From positions 560,464-624,463 of the forward strand of contig BCIV01000005.1 in assembly GCA_001600055.1 (NCBI GenBank): a DNA stretch of 64,000 nucleotides, given 5' to 3'. Position numbers and translations under genes: made by a program. This stretch comes from Filobasidium wieringae. Its lineage: Eukaryota; Basidiomycota; Tremellomycetes; Filobasidiales; Filobasidiaceae. Numbering within the stretch: the first letter of the stretch is position 1; each line of letters opens with the position of its first letter. The notes beneath the pieces were generated by a model. That model ran no database searches. It worked only from the letters and a program-made list of their open reading frames with translations, and was not told where the DNA came from. This document shows positions 34,566 to 48,767 of the stretch, one piece after another.

Positions 34566-35860
34566 TCACTCAGCCCCCATCGCCCTCACCCAACCTTTCG
34601 CAGCCTCATACAATCCCAAGTAAATCCCACCAGCGACCATCACAGCGCCAGTCCTCGGCAACGTCCCTTTATATAAAGCCTTGATCCCTTCTTCTTGTTT
34701 CAGCTTGATGATCCGTTTCCAAAGGGATTGTTGTTGTAAACTAGTCAGGGGATCGGATTTCGAATCCTACATCATGCCAAACTGAGTCAAAACTACATTT
34801 AAAGAAGACTTTGGTGAAGGAAATACGCTTACCTTGGACTCTAACAAGATCCTAGTCCTAACCACATCGACCGGTTGAGTGACAAGACTGGCCACCCCTC
34901 CACTCAGTCCTCCAGCGATAGCCGAATACCGAGCTCGTTCTTGATCCGTCTTGGCCGTCCGTGAGAACCTAGACTTGAGGTTTTCATACAACGGGAATTG
35001 AGCTAGAGTGAACGGGATCTATTTCGAACAAGAACAAGAACGAAGCGTCTAAGCATCACACGAGAAGTTCCATCAAACACGAACGAACAAAAAAGGTCAA
35101 GACTCACATCTCTTCCTAAAGTACTTAAATAACCTTTCCAAAACCCCCTCGCCCCTTGAGTTTGTAATACCTTCCTGAACGCTAATCTCAGAGTAGTGTT
35201 CGGTCCGTACTTGTTCGTCTGAGCGTGTGTTTTGATTATCTCTATGGGTAGTCGGAATACTATCGAGACCTGTTACGATCGAATATGGATCGGGAGTGAT
35301 GAATGAGCTATGTTGGTGAGCGTAGAATAGATTTGCGCCGGGGAGAAAAGAAACCTACACATTCCGCCCCACCCGAAGCGAGCAAATGAGACCCAACCTC
35401 ATTCCGTCTCAACCATTCAGAACGTCTAGGTAATTCTTTCTTCAAAGATTCATACGTCGTAAAGAAAGCCGCCGCTATTCCATCGAGAATCATATCACTT
35501 CATCAGCTTCATATCCTCTCCAAGCGTTTAACGAGAAACCCAAAAAGTAGTAATCGAAAACTGACCTCCCAATCCACTTCCACCCAAAACACTTCCAACC
35601 CCCTTGAAGAGTCCCTTGAATCCTCCACTACCCGTAAGTCCTTGGGTGGATTGTAACCGTACTTTAAGCGTATCGAGTGGGTAAAAGATTAGGTCCGTCG
35701 TTGGGCCTGCTATTAGCGAGGCCTGGGCTCGATGATCAACAGGGAAGAAGAGAGAGACGACAAGTTCATCAGAGACAGCAGACGGGAGAGGTAAAAGAGA
35801 GGATAAGGTTGGACTTACGAGGAGTGATTGTTGGAACGAGGTGTTCGAGTTGCGAGACAT
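34566..35860 (-). CDS. PET8: Mitochondrial carrier, SAM-transporter type
   Basis: An inner-membrane solute carrier with three carrier repeats. The signatures are FYPLDTLKVRLQS in repeat 1, FRLPIEIIKTHAQ in repeat 2 and TQPVDVVRTRILL in repeat 3. Repeat 1 resembles Pet8/SLC25A26, which imports S-adenosylmethionine. The start is MSRNSNTSFQQSLL and the end WVRAMGAE. About five introns interrupt it. The proline in PIEI of repeat 2, with glutamate in place of aspartate, is normal for the SAM carrier branch. It is divergent from the INO80 gene. Carrier family certain; SAM specificity inferred. Confidence 0.8.
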
Positions 35861-37397
35861 AGTGGATGCTTGGTTTCGGCTGCTTCTTTGTGGGGTTCGT
35901 TACGAAGTTTATATCCGTCTCGTAACGTCTAGTCTATAGATGTATAGCGAAAGTCTATCGTGTAAGTGAATATTTTTGATCCTACTCAACAACCTCGACC
36001 TCGTTCTCTCCTTGTGAACACTCAATCGATCAGAATCGGATGACGTAAGATCGACATCGGATCTGATCACGTGATAGACCCATTCTATGGGAATTCTTAG
36101 GTATCTTTATTTGCGCGGAATTTTGAGCGGGCCGATAGCTGCCGAGCGAGTGACATGGTTCATGCAGGTCGCAGCTCCCTTGGTTGTTGGTTGGTGGAAG
36201 AGGTTCGAGTCGAGGTAAATGGGAGCAGATACAGGAACTGGACTGTTTGGGAAGTTGATAAAGACAATAGATGGCGTCCTGCATGTCCTGCGGTCCACAT
36301 ACAGCCTTGCAACTGAAAAGGGGCATCTCATCAACCTCGGCAAAACCCCCTTCAAAATCCCAGTTTCCGCGTATTTAACATCACGCACGGTCATAATTTC
36401 CTAAGCGTGTCAACGGGGTTGAAGGATCACTTTGGCTGTCATTGTCGCCCAAATAATCCGCCTCATTTCAAAAAAAAAAAAACACACCGCACAACGAGAC
36501 ACATGGAACACAGGCTCATTCAGACAATTCGCTTTGAAGGAGAGATCATAAGCAGTTCAAATAGGGATCATGGACTAGGTGACAAGGTAGAAGAAGAAGA
36601 GGTAGCGAGAAAGAGTTGTATCTATCGAATGTATCGGATGAAAGAGAGGACGTGAATCCTACCGCCCAGACGCAGACGCAGACGCCCACCGCATCGCTGA
36701 GGGAAAATACCGCTTCTCGACACCGCTTACCCGTTCCCACTCTCACAAAGCTTTTCCCCTCCTCTCGATGCAAACACAAGCTCGCGATATCTCATCCTCT
36801 TCTCTTCTCTTGTCATACAACTTACAACTTCTCTTCCTCTTCCCTCTCTGTCCATGTTGACTTCGGTGGAACATGTTACAACCACTACTTTCATGAGATC
36901 TCGGCATCATTAGACTTGACAAACGACTCATCGATTTGAACCACGACGACCACGTACGGATCAGACGAGAAAGGAATCGCTGCAGGTCTGAACTGCAATA
37001 CCGAGCTTGAATCTATTACCTGTCTTGAGGAGGACCTTTAACGACCACCCAACCAAGCTTTAGTCAGGTAATTGACCTGGATTGAGAAATTGGACCGATC
37101 TTTCGATTAAAGGTCATCAACGGACAAGGGTTAACAGGGATAGCTGTTTGGTTTTGACATCTCATTCAAGTGAGTTGGGTTTTGCTTTTGCTGTTCCTTT
37201 TCTGTTAGACGATAGGTGTGAACAATTGACTAGAAAGTCTAGAAGAGGACCGTTTTAATGAGATAAGACGAAGTTGATCTCGATCCCTTTCTCCCGCAGA
37301 AAACGGACAACGATCTCATACATCCTCCCTGCTTCCCGAATCATCAACTCACGAACTCGCAAGTTCTAACCAAACCACACCCCCCTCAACTCAAAGA
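35861..37397. other. Divergent region upstream of INO80
   Basis: About 1.5 kb. It includes a 13-base A run near 36470 and a (CAGACG)n stretch near 36668. Small open frames at 36107-36394 (minus, MTVRDVKYAETGILKG) and 36219-36404 (plus) overlap each other, and neither has support. The INO80 leader probably contains an intron between about 37170 and 37300. Confidence 0.45.
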
Positions 37398-40300
37398 ATG
37401 TCAAACCCCTCGACCCAAGCCGGCCGGGCATTCGAGGACTACCTCGCCTCCTCCACACCCCATTCCACCCTCTCCAACTCTCACTCTCATCCTCCAGCGC
37501 CTAGGCTTAGTCCCGCTGGGAGTTCCGGAGGGAACGCTCAAACTACTCCTCCTCATAACCAAGCTCATGCTCATGCTCATGCCCCAGCATACCCGGGGGC
37601 ACAACCGAAAGGCTCGTTAAGTCGGTTATTGAGTGATCCGAAGGAAGAACTTGTTCTGCATCAGGTTCCAGGTCAGGGGAGAGAGAGGGGGGATACGGAA
37701 AGGAGTGATAGAGAGAGGAGTGATAGGGGGGAGAGGGATACGGGAAGGGGTAAATGGAGTTATAGCCATCTTGCTAGAGGTTTGGAGGATTATAGTCCTC
37801 TTCCCCGAGAGAGAGTGGATGGGGATCTAGACGGCCGGGAAAGGGAAAGGGAGAGAGAGAGGAGGTTTCCTACCCTGGAAGAAATGGGGGTGAGGAGAGG
37901 TAGTCCTACTCGTCTCCTTCCTCATTCACATTCACAACCGCAATCGCACGGACACCCCAACCCCAACGCCCACCCTCATGCTCAAGCGGCAACGGTCCGA
38001 CCGTACCTCGGCAATCCTGCGGATGATTATGGAGGGATCACTTATAACCGGATAGGAAGAGAGGATGAGTGGGTCGGTGCTAGGTTAGGGGAAGATTATA
38101 GGAGAATCGACAATAGACGATTCCCTTCCTTCTCTCTAGGGGAAAGAGAGAGGGTCGGGAGTGGGAGGTACGAAGAACAACATCCTTCTCAATCTTCTTC
38201 CCAGAATCACCTTACCCCCCGTACGCATCATCATCATGCGCAACAACCACAGCCGCATTACCCTACGGACGAAATGAGTCGGGTTAAACGAGAGAGGTTG
38301 GAGACGCTGATAAGGCTTAAAGTGGCCAATTCCCCGTCTTTATCTCAACCGAATGGGACTTCACCTTCTTCCCTTGCGGGAAAGAAATACTACGGGATGC
38401 ACGGGAGAAGAGAACGAGGCCGGAGTTTCAGTCCACCTCCTCCTCTCCTTCATCCTCCCGGAGGTGCGGATTTCCTCGCTCCCCGATCGGAAGTCGTTCT
38501 TTCTCGAGTGCACCAGGATTCAGGGTACCCGGGATCGAGTAACGGACGTAACGGATTAGATCTGGGCCCGATTTCCAGACCCGGTTCGGTCCTTGGTGGT
38601 TTGTCTAGGAATAACAGTTACGAGTTGTCCGTCCCTGTGGGACAAAGGGGTGGACTGCCTGATCCTAGGGACGAATTTGCTCCGCGTGGGATGCTGGGTA
38701 GGGAGAACGAGGAGGAGATGAGGGAGAGGGAAGATGGGTCTCCTAGGGCTCACATGATCGTTCCTACATTACCTGCTGTGCCCGTCTTATCTATGCCTGA
38801 TGGTTCCCCCATGCGAGGTCAGGACGAAATGAGTATGTCCAAGAAGATAAAGGCAAAGCCGACAAAACCGAAGATGAAGGGAAAGAGACAGGAGATCGAT
38901 GGGATGATGGTTGATTCTGACGATGCTTTGAATCACGGTGCAAAGATCGAACCGGATCAGATGGTGGATGATGATACCCCTCGACTTCTGGACCAGATCG
39001 GCCAGGATTCGGCAGAGAATGGATCGACCGAACCCGACTCGGTGAAACAAGAACGAGCGAAAGAGATGTCCCCTGAAACGATGAAGAGGTGGGAACAGGA
39101 GAGTTGGCCGACTAAGGGGTTGTTGAACAAGGACGGTAGTTTGAGAAGGAAACCTGGTCCGCCTAAAGGAGTCGCTAAAGCTCCTCGGAAATTGGCACCT
39201 GCCAAGAGACCTGAAGGGAACGGGACGATCAATGGGGACGGCGATTTCAGACAACAAGCTCTCCTTAATGCCAGTGGGTTAGGGGAAGGCAGCATCCATG
39301 GGGATACGTTCAGCGAGGATGGTTCTTCTGTCATTGATGCCATACCTCCACCAACGAAACCCAAGAAACGGAAGAACCGACCGATCGCGTCCAGACCTGT
39401 CAGTCGAGCGAGTTCACCCGCAGATTTCATTAGTGAAGCAGGAAGTCATCCCATGTCGGAAGTCGACAACGAGCTCGAGGATATTCTGATCTCGCAACCG
39501 TCGAAACCGAGAGTGAAGGACGGGTTGGGTCCGCTTGATATGGTTAGTGAGATCTTGATGTACTTGTCTAACCTGTGTACTTATGTTTTGCGGTTGATTA
39601 GAATGATTACACGACAACGCAAGTGACGGATCTCAACCATGAGCAGGCCAATCACGATCCTTATGACGACGACGACGATCAAGAACCTGAGTTTGAGGCA
39701 GATCTTCCAGAAACTGAAGCAACCCAAATTCCTGTTCCCGATATCTTGCAATACGACCAACCTGGAGCGGTTTTGACAGCAGAGGTCGCCAGAGCTCGTC
39801 ACCTCAAGATGGAGATCCTGCGTGCTACGATATGGAAACAGATCGCGATGAAAGAAGTACCACAGGTCCATAAATATGTGGAAGTATCGATCACCAATAG
39901 GGCGGAGAATGCACGTAAATTGTCTGGAATTGCAGTTCGACAGCAGAAACGTTGGGTGCAGAGACCATATGCTACTGCAAAAGAGAACCAGGCTCGTGGA
40001 AGAAAGGCAGCCAGAGACGTAGGTCATTATTACACAGCGCTCCGTTGCGATTACTTACGTCCACTTTGTTCGCTTCGAAGGCCGCAGCCTATTGGAAACG
40101 TAATGAGAAGGACGAGATCGAACAACGTAAACGGGCTGAAAAGGAAGCTATTGAGAAGGCCAAAGCTGAAGAAGCGGCTCGAGAAAAGGCTCGAGCTGCC
40201 AAACGATTGCAGTTCCTGCTTGATAGCGGTGAGACGTACAGCAAACTGATGATGAAAAAGATTAGAAGTGAGTTGCCAGATCTTGCAATGCTTCCGATCG

Positions 40301-43300
40301 TTGTTAACGCTAGACCTACTGCCATCCAGCCGATGAAGCGATGGATAGCCCGGATACTACCGTTGATCCCAACACGAAAGGTCCAGCCACTGAAGACATC
40401 GAAGATGTTGACTCAGAGGAAGAGGTGGGCGACGACGATATCGAAGTCAACGAGGATGGTCAGTCATGTCTATTGTCATGGCGTCATCGAGGTACTCATG
40501 GATTGTCACTTGCAGATCATGATCCTGATGTCTCGGATGCAGTTGCAAGGAAACGAGCGGCTGCTAGAGCCAGAGCAATCATGGCCAAGAAGAAACGGGA
40601 AGCTGCAGCATTTGATGCACAGGTGCAATTCGAAAGAAAGGCAGCTTTAGTGGCCAACGGCGGTGGCGACCTTAATGAACAACGTCAGTCAATAAAAGAT
40701 CCCGCATTCTATGTATTCCTTGGCATACCACTGAAGCAATGTCTTGCAGTCACTTCCGAATCCTTGGACTTCCAGAATCCTCTTGGTGCCGGAGTTCGTA
40801 GCGTTGTCACCCAACCCAAAATGTTACAAGCCCAACTCAAGGAGTATCAAGTCAAAGGTCTATCGTGGTTGGCGCACCTGTATGAGAACGGTATTAACGG
40901 TATCCTTGCTGATGAGATGGGTCTAGGAAAGGTGAGTATAGCCGCCGATGAGTCTCGATTGGCTGCTAACATCAGACGTTTTCTACAGACCATTCAATCA
41001 ATATCGTTACTCGCCTGGTTGGCAGAAACGCAAAACATCTGGGGACCGTTTTTGGTAGTTGCGCCGACGAGTACAGTCCACAACTGGCAACAAGAACTGG
41101 CCCGGTTTGTACCGAAGTTGAAGGCAATCCCATACTGGGGAAAACCATCAGATCGACAAGTACTCCGAAGGGATTGGAACCGAAAATCTATAGTCTACAC
41201 CGAGGATGCACCGTTCCATATTGTCGTTACCAGTTACGACATGGCCGTACAGGATCATACCTACTTCCACAAAGTTCGTTGGCAATACATGATATTGGAT
41301 GAAGCGCAAGCAGTCAAGAACGCATCTAGTCTTCGTTGGACGACACTTCTCTCATTAAAGACCAGAAATCGACTCCTTCTGACCGGTACCCCTATCCAGA
41401 ATTCGATGAACGGTAAGTTTGATCCTCCACATATGATATTGCGGTTACTCACTGACGCATATCCGTTGCAAACACAGAGCTCTGGGCGTTGCTACACTTT
41501 ATCATGCCAGATCTGTTCACGTCATTAACCGATTTCACCGAATGGTTCTCCAAGGGGATCGAAGGCGTCGCTGGAAAAGGCGATTCTACGCTAGGCACCC
41601 AGCAACTGCGGCGACTGCATGACGTTTTGCGACCATTCATGTTGCGACGTATCAAGAAGAATGTTCAGAGCGAGCTGGGAGAGAAAATCGAAAAGGACAT
41701 CCTGGTCGACTTGAGCGCGCGACAGAAGGTCATGTATCGCATGTTGCGATCGGACGTTTCTATCAAAGCTTTCCTTGCTCAGGCTAGCGCGACCTCCGAC
41801 ACAGCTTCAAGAACTAACACATTGCTCAACATCGTGATGCAATTCCGAAAAGTCTGCAATCATCCGGATCTATTCCAGAGGCCTGATGTCGTTTCTCCAT
41901 TCTCCTTTGGGACTTTCAGTTCGAGTGGGGAACTTATACGACAGAAGGAGCTCTATTGTCCAGACAGCTGCCGAAATCCTATCGAAGTTACTGTGCCAAG
42001 GCTCTTGTGGGAAGAAGGTGGTATACTCAGCCGACCAGGCGAGAAATCGCATGCTGGCTTCGATACCAAGTACCTTCAGAATCTTTTCAACATCTGGTCA
42101 CCACATAATAGATCGTGGGACACTGGCAGAGGAGCCAGGACGATCACTGCACGGTCGTTGTTCGAGGAACCTGATGTCAATGATCTACCTCCTTACTACA
42201 AGCGATTCAAACTCCCTCCAACTCGTACATCCCCCTTTGATGTAGTGCGAGACGTCAGCTACGGCCATTTCTTGACTCGTAGGGAAGCCCGATTCGTTGT
42301 GGAGGATGTTGTTGCACCGCCTATTCAGGCATCGTGTTCCAGTCGATCCTTTATCGTCGAGCAAGACCGTAAGCATCTAAGTGAAACCGACAGGACCGCT
42401 TTGTTCGGTCTCCCTGGCAGCCTCGCAGACGATGAGGATGTGCTTGACCGTGCTCGAGAAACCATTCCTGAGCTGCCGCCACTGGGATTGATTGGAAACT
42501 CGTCTCAAGATCAGCAACCATTACCTTCGATGGCATTCCCAAACGTCAAACGTTTGATGGTGGACTCTGCCAAGCTGTCCCGCATGGACTTGCTTTTACG
42601 AGAATTGAAAGAAGGCGGCCATCGAGTGTTAGTCTACTTCCAGATGACCAAGATGATGGACTTGTTCGAGGAGTTCCTGGTCTATCGTCAACATCGATAT
42701 ATCCGTCTGGATGGTTCTACGCAACTTGGAGAGAGGAGGGACTTGGTTAATGCTTGGCAGACAAAGTGAGTATGAGAGGACTGTTCAATCCAAGCGTCGT
42801 TTGTTGAATAATTCTCCTCTTGCAGTCCCGACATTTTCGTCTTCATGTTGAGTACTCGAGCTGGAGGACTTGGAATCAACCTGACCGCAGCAGATACGGT
42901 CGTTTTCTGTGAGTTTTATCTGGCTGGTTTTTGCTCTGCTGTCGCTCATCTCTCAATAAACAGACGAACACGACTGGAATCCATCAAACGATTCCCAGGC
43001 CATGGATCGAGCTCATCGAGTTGGACAAACACGCCAAGTAACGGTTTACCGTTTGATCTGTAAAGGAACCGTGGAGGAGCGAATGCTGCATCTTGCGAGA
43101 AACAAGAAGGATGTTCAGGATATCGTCGTGGGTAACAAAAGTGTTGCAGAAGTCAACAGTAGCAAGGAGATCGTATCAATGCTATTGGATGATGAAGATG
43201 TAAGTTCCACGTTCTGTCACGATATTCAACAACTACTAACTCAATAGCAACAACAGGATACCGGTGCACTAGCTGGAGGCTTTGCGAGAAACCATGGAAT

Positions 43301-43779
43301 GGCGACCGGTGGATTGGGTAACCCATTGGGAGGTGACGACGACGACGACTTCTTCGGTAGCTCAGTATCCAAGAAGAACACAAGCAAAGAGACGGGAGTT
43401 GCCAACCTGGAAGAAGATAGTACCGACAAAAAGCCAGCCAAGAAGGCTAAGAAAAGAAAGACTACCGGTCCAGAAGACGAGGATCCAGAAGCTGAAAGCA
43501 AACCCAAAAAGTCGAAGAAGAAAAAGGCTGCCGCAACAGAAGAAGGTAAGACTCCTTTTTGCCAGGGAAGTCGTGGATATAATGGCTTATATCAGTGATT
43601 ACATAGGTACCCCTGACGTCGAAGGTGAACCGAAACCGAAGGCCAAACGGCAAAGAAAACCGAAAGCAGGTACTGCAACGCCGGCAGTCGCCACCGAGCC
43701 TTCGTCTGCCTTGGGAACCCCGCTTGCGTCTGGAGAGCCGGAGCTTACAGCGGATGCTATGATGGAAGAGGTGTTGTAA
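37398..43779 (+). CDS. INO80: INO80 chromatin-remodelling ATPase
   Basis: The catalytic subunit of the INO80 nucleosome remodeller, nuclear, about 1,900 residues. The first exon (37398-39542, 715 codons) is disordered and rich in Ser, Pro, His, Arg and Gly, with (SH/QH) runs. The DBINO-type segment includes a long charged helix ([20 protein letters not shown]). The ATPase half follows: [19 protein letters not shown], Walker [10 protein letters not shown] split by an intron, [11 protein letters not shown], the DEAQ box [10 protein letters not shown] (DEAQ, as in INO80 and not DEAH) and LTGTPIQN. The large INO80 insertion comes next. The helicase C lobe has [35 protein letters not shown] and [17 protein letters not shown]. 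The tail is Lys/Asp-rich and basic (KPKKSKKKK). About ten short introns. The stop is at 43777-43779. Confidence 0.95.
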
Positions 43780-44675
43780 AGAAGATACAGATTACTATCA
43801 ATAGGATGTTCCAGTATGCACACGTAAATTGTCAAAGACGCATGAGCTATAGGAGAGATTTGCGAGTATCAAGAAGCATATACTACTGGATGAGTACGGT
43901 TTCGTGATGTTTTAAGTTTTTCACCTCTGGTTGCGATGGTATCTTCAATTAGGTCGCAAGATTTAGATTTGTGATCAGCAAACTTCTATTGGACACTTAC
44001 TGGAAATCAGGACGGCCCTCTGCCATTTTAAGGAAGTAGAATAGCCTGTTTACGCCTTTGATTGAACGCGTACCAACTTGACGCGCTTACCACCTACCTG
44101 CACCTGTTATCAATATAGCCTACAGTCAGGCTAGATACCAGGACCTTATCATTCGAGCTTCCTGTGATGTCTCAGTGCCTCTCCCAGCTCCTTACTGGGT
44201 CAAGAGGATGTTACAGCAGAGGGACTTGTTATCCAACCCTTATCCTGCATGCATTTCATTCTGTTGATAACAGAAATTGGACCCTTCCATTTTTTCAATA
44301 GCTTCAGTGCGACTAGTTTAGGAGCCTTGGAGACCCTCGAGTAAGCAGTATATCTCTGATAGTGAAGATGTGAGAGTATCCTCGGCTGGGATTGCCTGGA
44401 AGATAATTCTGTCAGGTATCGAGTCTGGTAATGGCTGCCTCCCATTGTATCTCTCTCCTTCCAAAACCTCGGAGAGCAGTGGAAGAGGAGAAGATGAAAC
44501 GCAGCACGACACCTCTAATAGCGGACTGAAACGCTCGACCCATCCACCCTGGCCAATCCGAACCGAATCCTCTGAACCAAAAACCGACGGAGTTCAATCA
44601 TTATGACTCATAAAAAAACCTTTTGATCTCCTCTAAAAAGCACAAACACGCGAGAAATTACAACATCTAGACCGC
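43780..44675. other. Convergent region INO80 / permease
   Basis: About 900 bases between two 3' ends. Short open frames around 44200-44600 on both strands overlap and show no family. Nothing is supported. Confidence 0.5.
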
Positions 44676-46576
44676 TCACAACAGCCACTGGAAGAACGCC
44701 TGGACCTTGTTCTTGGGCTTTGGTTCCTCGTAAGTCTCCGCCTCGATCTCGGCAATGTTGGTGTAAAAGTCCATGTCCTCCTTTTTGACGATCTTTGTTC
44801 GTTTGATGAATTTGTAGGTAAAGTAGATGATGGGGAAGGCGACTTGGGGGAGGTAGTTGGTGATGAGGTCACCGGCGAAGGCGGGTTTACCGGTCTCGGC
44901 GAATACCTGAGGGAGAGAGAGAGGGGGGTTGTCAGTTCTCCCATTCACCGACATAAATTGTAGAGCGATCTGCAGTCTACTCACGTTCCAAGCGAAGAAG
45001 ATCAAGATCAAGATGATAAAGATCAAAGCGTACCAAGCGGCGAACGCTCCCTTGTTCAAGAAACTCTTATAAGGAAGGGTCTGCCTGTCGATCCCCTGTT
45101 CCTTCATTCCCTTTGAGAATCGGATGTAGAGGATACAGATTCCCATCCAAGTCAAGAGACCCGCCCCGGCGGTGAGCGACGCAAAGTAGTTGAACACGGT
45201 CAAGGCGTTCTTGGACAGGGACATGTAGGCGAGAGCACCAAACGCTCCGGAGAAGAGGACCGAGACCCAGGGGACTCCGTTCTTGGTGGTCTTGGTAAAG
45301 ATCTTGGGTGCCTGCTTGTTCAAAGCGAGACCGTAGAGAGCTCGGGAAGAGGTGTAGAGATCGGAGGAAGCGGCGGACCAGGCGGAGGTCAAGAGACAGG
45401 CGTTGATGATGGAGGGTAAAGCCTTGATTCCTGATCGCTGGATGGCGATGACGAAGGGAGACTTGGCGGCGTTGGAGGAACCTTTACCGAGACCGTCATA
45501 GTTGGAAGGGACGAGGAGACCGATGATGAAAGTTCCACCGATGTAGAACATCAAGATACGAATGCTAAGGAGGAGAAGGTGATCGGGTCAATTTCCCGCA
45601 CCTTCGAGTCGACGAGTGGGAACGGCTGGTACTCACTAAACCCTCTTGATAGCCCTAGGCAAGTTCCTCCTAGGGTTCTTGGCCTCTCCAGCAGCGATAG
45701 CGACGATCTCAGTTCCGATGTAAGAGAAAGCGGCTTGGGAGAGCACGGCCCAGAAACCCAAAAACTTTCCCTTTCCTCCCTGGATCCCGTTGTACTGAAC
45801 CAAAGGACCGGGGTTCTTCCAATACTTGAATCCGATGACTTCACCGTCGGGTCCACCTCCGGCGGTCAAGATGATTCCCAACAAGATCAACCCGGTGATG
45901 GTCAATACCTTGATGGAAGCGAACCAGAACTCGCACTCCCCGTAGACACCCGCGCCGGCAAAGTTGATGGCGAAGACGACGATGAGACAGACGGAGATCC
46001 AGACGGCGTTGCTGACTTTCTCAGAAGAGACCCAGTAGTTGATCAAGACGGCCGAGGCGGAGAGTTCGGCAGGGAGAATGATCGTCCAGTTGTACCAACT
46101 ACGAGGGAGGCGCGCGGAGGATCAGTATATGAGAAGGTGCAGATTGCGCGCGGAAGCAAAACTCACTAGTTCCAACCCAAAGCGAAACCCATGGCAGGAT
46201 CGACGAAACGTTCAGAAAGAGTGATGTGTCCACCGGGAATGGGCAAGTAAGCCACGACTTCTCCAAGAGAGACCATGACACAGTAACAGATCGAACCGAC
46301 GGCGAGATAACCGAGGAGTAAACCGAGAGGTCCTCCGTTGGCGAGAGCACCGGCGGTACCCAAGAAGAGACCCGTACCGATGACTCCTCCGATACTGATC
46401 ATGGCAATATGTCTCGATTTCAGCTGACGCTTGAGAGCGGTGTGACCCGGGTGAGGTTCTTCGCCATCGTAAGCGTCGACGTAGGAACCGTCGGTGACGT
46501 CTGGTTGACCGACGTGGACATCGCCATAGGTCTCGTAGTCCTTCTTCTCTTCGTATGCGGGGGAAGAGGATGACAT
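44676..46576 (-). CDS. Amino acid permease (yeast AAT family)
   Basis: A plasma-membrane amino acid:proton symporter with twelve predicted helices. A hydrophilic N-terminus (MSSSSPAYEEKKDYETYG) precedes the signature LKRQLKSRHIAMISIGGVIG and GTGLFLGTAGAL. Later signatures are GGHITLSERFVDPAMGFALG, YNWTIILPAELSASAVL, IGTEIVAIAAGEAKNPRR and ALYGLALNKQAPKIF. The tail is rich in Glu and Lys (AEIEAETYEEPKPKNK). Three or four introns separate the exons; boundaries near 46105-46165, 45570-45630 and 44907-44985 are read by frame. Substrate range cannot be told from sequence. A (GGT)n tract lies in the leader. Confidence 0.92.
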
Positions 46577-46586
46577 GGTGGAGGAA

Positions 46587-46610
46587 GGTGGTGGTGGTGG
46601 TGGTGGTGGT
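46587..46610. repeat. (GGT)n microsatellite in the permease leader
   Basis: Eight GGT units lie 10 bp upstream of the permease start codon. On the transcribed strand this reads (ACC)n, like the (CCA)n tract before the GST start. Confidence 0.8.
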
Positions 46611-48767
46611 TGTGAGATGAGAGACGAGAGATGAGGAGGAGTACGAGTGAGAAAGAGCAAGAAGGGGGGGGGGACGTTATATAGGAAAGCTGAGAGTGAT
46701 GGCTGAGGGTGAGGTTCGTCGCTATCGCCGTGCTGTCTGCTCCCTTTCCCGCCTTGGACCAGCACTCTCCCTCTCTCGCTCTCGATCTTATCTCGGGCTC
46801 AAAAAATAGAACAATTACAGCCGTCAATTGATTCCGTCACAACCGACAACGCTCTCTACACGCGACAATCCCCTTTCTCCTCTGCCCCTCGCCCCGAGCG
46901 ACGGGGAGTGTTCTCGCGTGTCAGGCACGCCTCTCGCTTGTACGACCTCGATCCGGGAATAGAAACGTTCACGTTCTCAGCCAACCACCGTCGGTTTCCT
47001 CTCCTTCCCCTTTCCTGGGGTAACCTTCTCCGCAACCCTCCAGAGACTAGCGGTGGGGCACGGTCCCGATCATAGGGGCTGACTCTCTCTCTTCTCTCTC
47101 CTGGCCCTGCGCTCTCGAACAGTCAGCTGTGAGCGGCCTCCCTGTGTGCGAAAGGACGAAGATCGTCACACCCCGCGTCAACAGAACGTGGTTTTCGTAT
47201 GGGCGGCTAAACGAGGGTCACAAGCGCCTGTCATTCGCTCAATCGATGAGTTCGGGTCCGATGTGTGAGTCGCGAAGTTCATCCTTTGGGGACCCGCGGA
47301 TTCGAACAGCAGCGAACACCTGGTCAGATCATGGCAGCTCGTCATGGATCCAGCCTCTTTTCCAATCACGCCTATCCCTTGCAACCTTGACCTCGTCCAA
47401 TCTCACCATATCACAGTTCACCGTACCTAACCTCACTCTAGCCGCTCTACGACCATCATTCGACGTGAGATAAACCCTTATCTCATATCTCCCTATCTCA
47501 TCAGGACCACTTCTAGCCACTCTCCACGCGAGTCGCTAGTTCCCTCGAACCGCCGGTTAGATCGACGAGGAACGACCGATCGTCTTTTCTCGGGCGATAA
47601 GCCTGGGTCGTGATCATTTGGGATGCGAGAACAGTAGTGATCACAGTGAGATGATCGGTCGGTCGGTGTGATAAATCGATAATGAAGGAGAGATAAGGAA
47701 TGTATAGCGGCGATTGAGCGCTCTCCCATTCAGTATTCCCGACAGTCGTAGAAGCGATCAGTCCACTGATCATCATCCATCTCCCACAACAAGGGTCGGG
47801 GATCGTGATCGTCCTCTCGACCTAGCGTCCCTTTGTCCCTGTGACCAAGGGCCAGAACGGGGCGGGATGAGATAAGGATGTTCGAAGGCGATAAGGGTTT
47901 TTTCATTAAGGGTTTTTTCATTGGGATGATGCGGTTCAACTTTTGGAATGGTCGAGTTGTTTGGCTCATGGAGGCGGTTACAGTCTGCCTGATGATCTAC
48001 TTGCTTTACTCGATCGAGTCGGTCGTTCTCCCCACCTGTTCACCCTTTCACCCTACCATACCTGCGATCGATACTACTCGTACTGCTACTATCGTCCTTC
48101 AAGACGAGAAAACGCCCATCAGTCAGTAGGCACATCCGAACGCGCGGCTCGATGTCTTCGGACCACCCTGGACATGGACGAAACAATCGCAATCAAGGAA
48201 CCCTGCTGACCCGCCAGAGGCACTTTAAAGATCATAAGCCTTCCGGAAGTATCATCTTGATCGTCTCGATGGAAATCTCAGATACGGATCACAGGGATAT
48301 CGACCACTTCTTAGACCGCTGTCATCTTCCCACAAGCGGATTGGTCGGTAAGCAGGACCAGGATGAAACTTACCGTTCATGCCTCCGTATGGGTATCATG
48401 TTCTTCGTTGATCAGGTCGATGGATATCTGGGTTGTTAAAGAAGGGTCGGGTGGATGGACGAGGTGCGATTTTCCTCTGATAAAGTCAGTAGAAGACATC
48501 GCAATATGACGTCGATTGAAGATTCGTCACATGGTGTTGAACGACGAAATGAAGGTGGCGGTGCTAGATTGAATAGTACTTTGGTGATCGGTATGCAGCC
48601 TCTTTTGAGAATATGCAGTCTTTTAGGAAAGACATGGCGTTATGGCAAGTGTCAGGTGTGTGGCTATGTCATGATAAACTATCCTGGGCCAAACCAGCGA
48701 CATCATTGTTTGGAGGGAAGAGTCCGTACGGTCTACAACACAGTTACCTTTCCCTGCTACCTGGAGG
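46611..48767. other. Long gene-poor stretch
   Basis: About 2.2 kb without a gene I can defend. It holds the permease promoter, a tandem 15-mer (AAGGGTTTTTTCATT twice, about 47893-47922) and a coding-like piece at about 48225-48346 (plus, SGSIILIVSMEISDTDH then FLDRCHLPTSG). That piece ends at a good GTAAGC donor. It may be a gene relic. Confidence 0.4.

Noticed and set aside
36107..36404. Overlapping small frames on both strands upstream of INO80
   Set aside because: Neither has splice signals, family resemblance or a convincing promoter, and they overlap each other.
47129..48209. Several 80-115 codon frames between the permease and the repeat
   Set aside because: They overlap in different frames, lack splice sites and have compositions typical of non-coding DNA.
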